Source: WM-3-3 sp041660045
GTDB lineage: Bacteria; Pseudomonadota; Gammaproteobacteria; Methylococcales; Methylomonadaceae
Reading direction: 5' to 3'
DNA length: 64,000 bases
NCBI GenBank assembly: GCA_041660045.1
Contig: JBAZXA010000007.1
Coordinates: forward strand, 1-64,000
Part shown: piece by piece, positions 62,242 through 64,000 of the stretch
Position numbering within the stretch: position 1 is the first letter of the stretch
Layout: the number at the start of each line of letters is the position of its first letter
Position numbers and translations under genes: made by a program
The notes under the pieces: model-generated
The model's input: only the letters and a program-made list of their open reading frames with translations
Databases searched by the model: none
Told to the model about the DNA's origin: nothing

Positions 62242-62910
62242 CTAAATTAGAATGTGTTTTTTACGGTTGATCGCAAGAAATCCCAATAAGCTAGACAAAA
62301 ATAACCATGCGGCGCCCGGTAAAGGTACTGATGAAATATCTGAACTAGTAAATTCCACACGCAGACCCGTCGGATTTGCACCTTCGTTATAGGCTAGGTT
62401 TGTTACCACAAATTCTAGTTTGTTTATACCACTAACAAATAAATTGCTAGTGGCGGCAAAACTATACCATTGGGTAAAGTCAGTAGCATTTCCAATAACA
62501 TTTCCGTTTAGTATGGCTGTTGCATTATTGTCGGCTGAGAAGCGGCCAGCAAAGCCAGCGCTAGTTGGATTATAGCCTGTCAAGTCGAAAGCTAAGCTCC
62601 AAACATAGGTACCTTCTTGAGTGGTATCAAAACTTTGCGACCGGTTAGCTGTAGGTGTTAACCAATGGGATGTGCCGTTATCAGCAATCCAAGGTGTGAT
62701 AGGAAAGCCTGGGCCAACCGCAGCAGCACCAAAACCACCAAAAATAAAGTTTCCACCGGTATCAGTCAATGTGTAATGAGTATCGGTTTCTTGGTCTGTG
62801 CTTATGCCTGCACCAGTATTAAATAGTCCTGTTATAGGACTTGCATTTGCAGTACTGATAGCCAGGTTAAATAAACATAGAGTAAAAAGGCCACTGATAA
62901 ATTTTTTCAT
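62242..62910 (-). CDS. PEP-CTERM sorted exported protein
   Basis: A 222-residue exported protein. A signal peptide (MKKFISGLFTLCLFNLAISTANA) leads a beta-rich, Gly/Asn/Thr-rich mature domain. The C-terminal sorting signal is VPLPGAAWLFLSSLLGFLAINRKK: a VPLP variant of the PEP motif, a membrane helix and a basic tail. Such proteins are cut by an exosortase and linked to exopolysaccharide or biofilm. I chose ATG 62910; the open frame upstream to 63009 is unlike a signal sequence. The exosortase is not in the window. Confidence 0.9.
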   Translation of the reverse strand: MKKFISGLFTLCLFNLAISTANASPITGLFNTGAGISTDQETDTHYTLTDTGGNFIFGGFGAAAVGPGFPITPWIADNGTSHWLTPTANRSQSFDTTQEGTYVWSLAFDLTGYNPTSAGFAGRFSADNNATAILNGNVIGNATDFTQWYSFAATSNLFVSGINKLEFVVTNLAYNEGANPTGLRVEFTSSDISSVPLPGAAWLFLSSLLGFLAINRKKHILI

Positions 62911-63003
62911 AGCGCTCACTGTTAAATAAAAAAATTGGAAAAACGACTTATGTAAGCGCTCATGAGCGAACAAAACGTCAAAAAGTGTAATGCGTAATAA
63001 AAC

Positions 63004-63021
63004 ATTCAATTTCTATGCCAA
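63004..63021 (-). promoter_or_regulatory. Weak sigma-54 promoter candidate for the PEP-CTERM gene
   Basis: The minus strand reads TTGGCATAGAAATTGAA, close to the sigma-54 consensus TGGCAC-N5-TTGCA, but the -12 element is GA instead of GC. It lies about 95 bases upstream of the start. PEP-CTERM genes are often sigma-54 controlled through the PrsK/PrsR pair. Confidence 0.3.
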
Positions 63022-63076
63022 ATGGTAGTTTAAGTTTAAGCACTTAAAATAGGGCGCGAAGCAATTGTTTTAAAAT

Positions 63077-63118
63077 TGACGGCTGACAAATCCGTCAGTG
63101 GGTCTGCCATATTTGTCA
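63077..63118. repeat. Overlapping inverted repeats
   Basis: TGACGG / CCGTCA (63077-63097) and TGACAAAT / ATTTGTCA (63084-63118) overlap, so only one hairpin can form at a time; CTGAC / GTCAG is a third option. It has the layout of a switch or a multi-site operator; no factor is recognised. Confidence 0.4.
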
Positions 63119-63414
63119 TGACAGGGGTGCATACAAATACCGTTTAAGCTCGCTTTAACGTCAAAAACAACTGCTGCTACATTAATCCCGTATTGATAAT
63201 ACTTAGACAGGTATTAACGTTAGCTGAACAACATACAAATGATTAAATAGACTGCCTATAAGTGGGTTATTACTAAGGCGATATTAACTCTAGCTGAGTT
63301 TGTATAGGGTTTTTGAGAACTACATCAAAACTTATGCCGATGTTGTCGGCATTGGGGCATTTCGTTGAAGGCGTTTAGGCTATAAGCCTTTTTGCAATTG
63401 CTTAGCTACCACTA

Positions 63415-63451
63415 GCCTTTGCAAAACCAACTAACTTAGTTTTGCAAAGGC
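63415..63451. repeat. 13-bp perfect inverted repeat downstream of the TIGR04073-type gene
   Basis: GCCTTTGCAAAAC and GTTTTGCAAAGGC flank an 11-base loop, about 70 bases after the stop of the - strand gene at 63524. No T run follows, so it may be a factor-dependent terminator, an mRNA 3' stabiliser or a repeat element. Confidence 0.55.
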
Positions 63452-63523
63452 CATATGAACACTACGCTGACGAGGGTTAACCTAAAAGTATCTGTTGGGT
63501 ATCACTTTGCTGGCTTCTAAGAC

Positions 63524-64000
63524 TTATTTACGCATTTCTTTTTGGAAGACATGATCGAGTTTTTTATTCACATCATTATCGTCATATTGCTGGTTTAGTG
63601 GCGGTGTGCCTAGCGTGTTTGGCGCTGGAGTGGGTGCGATGGCAGGGGGCGTCTGGACTATCTTAGTCGCTTCTTGGTCAGGGCAATGATTAATCCTAAA
63701 GAGTTCAGAATATGAGGTATCAACCTTAAAATCATTCCAGACATAATAAGGTTGTACTATTGGCCTGGTTGGGATGGGGAATGTTAACAAATCCACCAGG
63801 CCAACGCCCATGCGGCCAACAGTGTGCAATGCACCTTTTATAAGACCGCCAACGATGCCGTAAACAATATTGCTTTCATTGGTGGTATTAATAATGTTTT
63901 TAGGAATTTCTACGGCGGCGGTCGTCATATTAGCAATGCCGTTGAGCGCCTTATTATGGTTTTTATCACACCAATTTGAATCTGTACCCGTTTCAGCCAA
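63524..64000 (-). CDS. Exosortase-associated TIGR04073-type protein (5' end outside window)
   Basis: The C-terminal 158 residues of a protein whose start lies beyond the window edge. GLIKGALHTVGRMGVGLVDLLTFPIPTRPIVQP and YYVWND are the core of the TIGR04073 family, small exported proteins found in genomes with PEP-CTERM/exosortase systems. The tail is Pro/Thr-rich. The frame is open to base 64000, where a signal peptide would be expected further upstream. It lies near the PEP-CTERM gene on the same strand. Confidence 0.82.
   Translation of the reverse strand: MAETGTDSNWCDKNHNKALNGIANMTTAAVEIPKNIINTTNESNIVYGIVGGLIKGALHTVGRMGVGLVDLLTFPIPTRPIVQPYYVWNDFKVDTSYSELFRINHCPDQEATKIVQTPPAIAPTPAPNTLGTPPLNQQYDDNDVNKKLDHVFQKEMRK

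Larger units (their letters stand above)
62911..63523. other. Long non-coding stretch upstream of the PEP-CTERM gene
   Basis: About 610 bases without a convincing gene. It holds a possible sigma-54 promoter (63004-63021), overlapping inverted repeats at 63077-63118 and a 13-bp hairpin at 63415-63451. The remainder is AT-rich with no clear ribosome-binding site and start combination. Confidence 0.55.

Overview
The window reads as chromosome from an AT-leaning gammaproteobacterium. Gene orders known from that class recur: glnE-ilvE-waaF-waaC as in Pseudomonas, a type II secretion operon ordered E-F-G-H-I-J-K-L-M-N-D like xps of Xanthomonas, and zapA/6S RNA beside ygfB-pepP-ubiH. A PEP-CTERM protein and a TIGR04073-type protein imply an exosortase elsewhere in the genome. 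A methylotroph of the Methylococcales would fit, but that is inference; no methane- or methanol-oxidation gene is present. I see no insertion sequence, prophage, CRISPR array or tRNA.

Layout. (1) 1-104: the 3' end of a 5S rRNA and its terminator, so an rRNA operon lies to the left. (2) 205-16608, all on +: nitrogen control (glnE), branched-chain transamination (ilvE), LPS inner-core heptosyltransferases (waaF, waaC), then the eleven-gene type II secretion operon, closed by a strong hairpin terminator. (3) 16670-25458: rpiA, ilvA, an EVE-domain protein, 6S RNA, zapA with its small coiled-coil partner, ygfB-pepP-ubiH, a membrane-anchored unknown, and the PilS-PilR two-component pair. (4) 27206-33668: sucCD, two envelope glycosyltransferases and a long TPR/glycosyltransferase-like protein. 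(5) 33737-45155: a phosphate island made of a Pho-box-preceded pstS, an intercistronic terminator, pstC-pstA-pstB-phoU, sixA, a CYTH-like/CHAD protein overlapping a ParA ATPase, and mgtE. (6) 45158-55296: nadE, a membrane protein with one CXXCH motif, and a signalling locus: a CHASE2 nucleotide cyclase, a small exported protein, a FecR-TPR-beta-barrel fusion, and a divergent Crp-family regulator. (7) 55381-60535: a molybdate operon (porin, modA, di-Mop protein, modC) under a clear ModE palindrome, with modE divergent. The operon has no modB, its ModC lacks several conserved ATPase residues, and its leader carries two terminator-like hairpins. (8) 60567-64000: a phosphohexomutase, a PEP-CTERM protein and a TIGR04073-type protein cut by the window edge.

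The best candidates for something undescribed are the FecR-TPR-barrel/CHASE2-cyclase/Crp locus, the permease-less molybdate operon with its attenuator-like leader, and the CHAD-ParA pair in the phosphate island, which could move polyphosphate granules. These are inferences from domain content and gene order; no homology search was possible.
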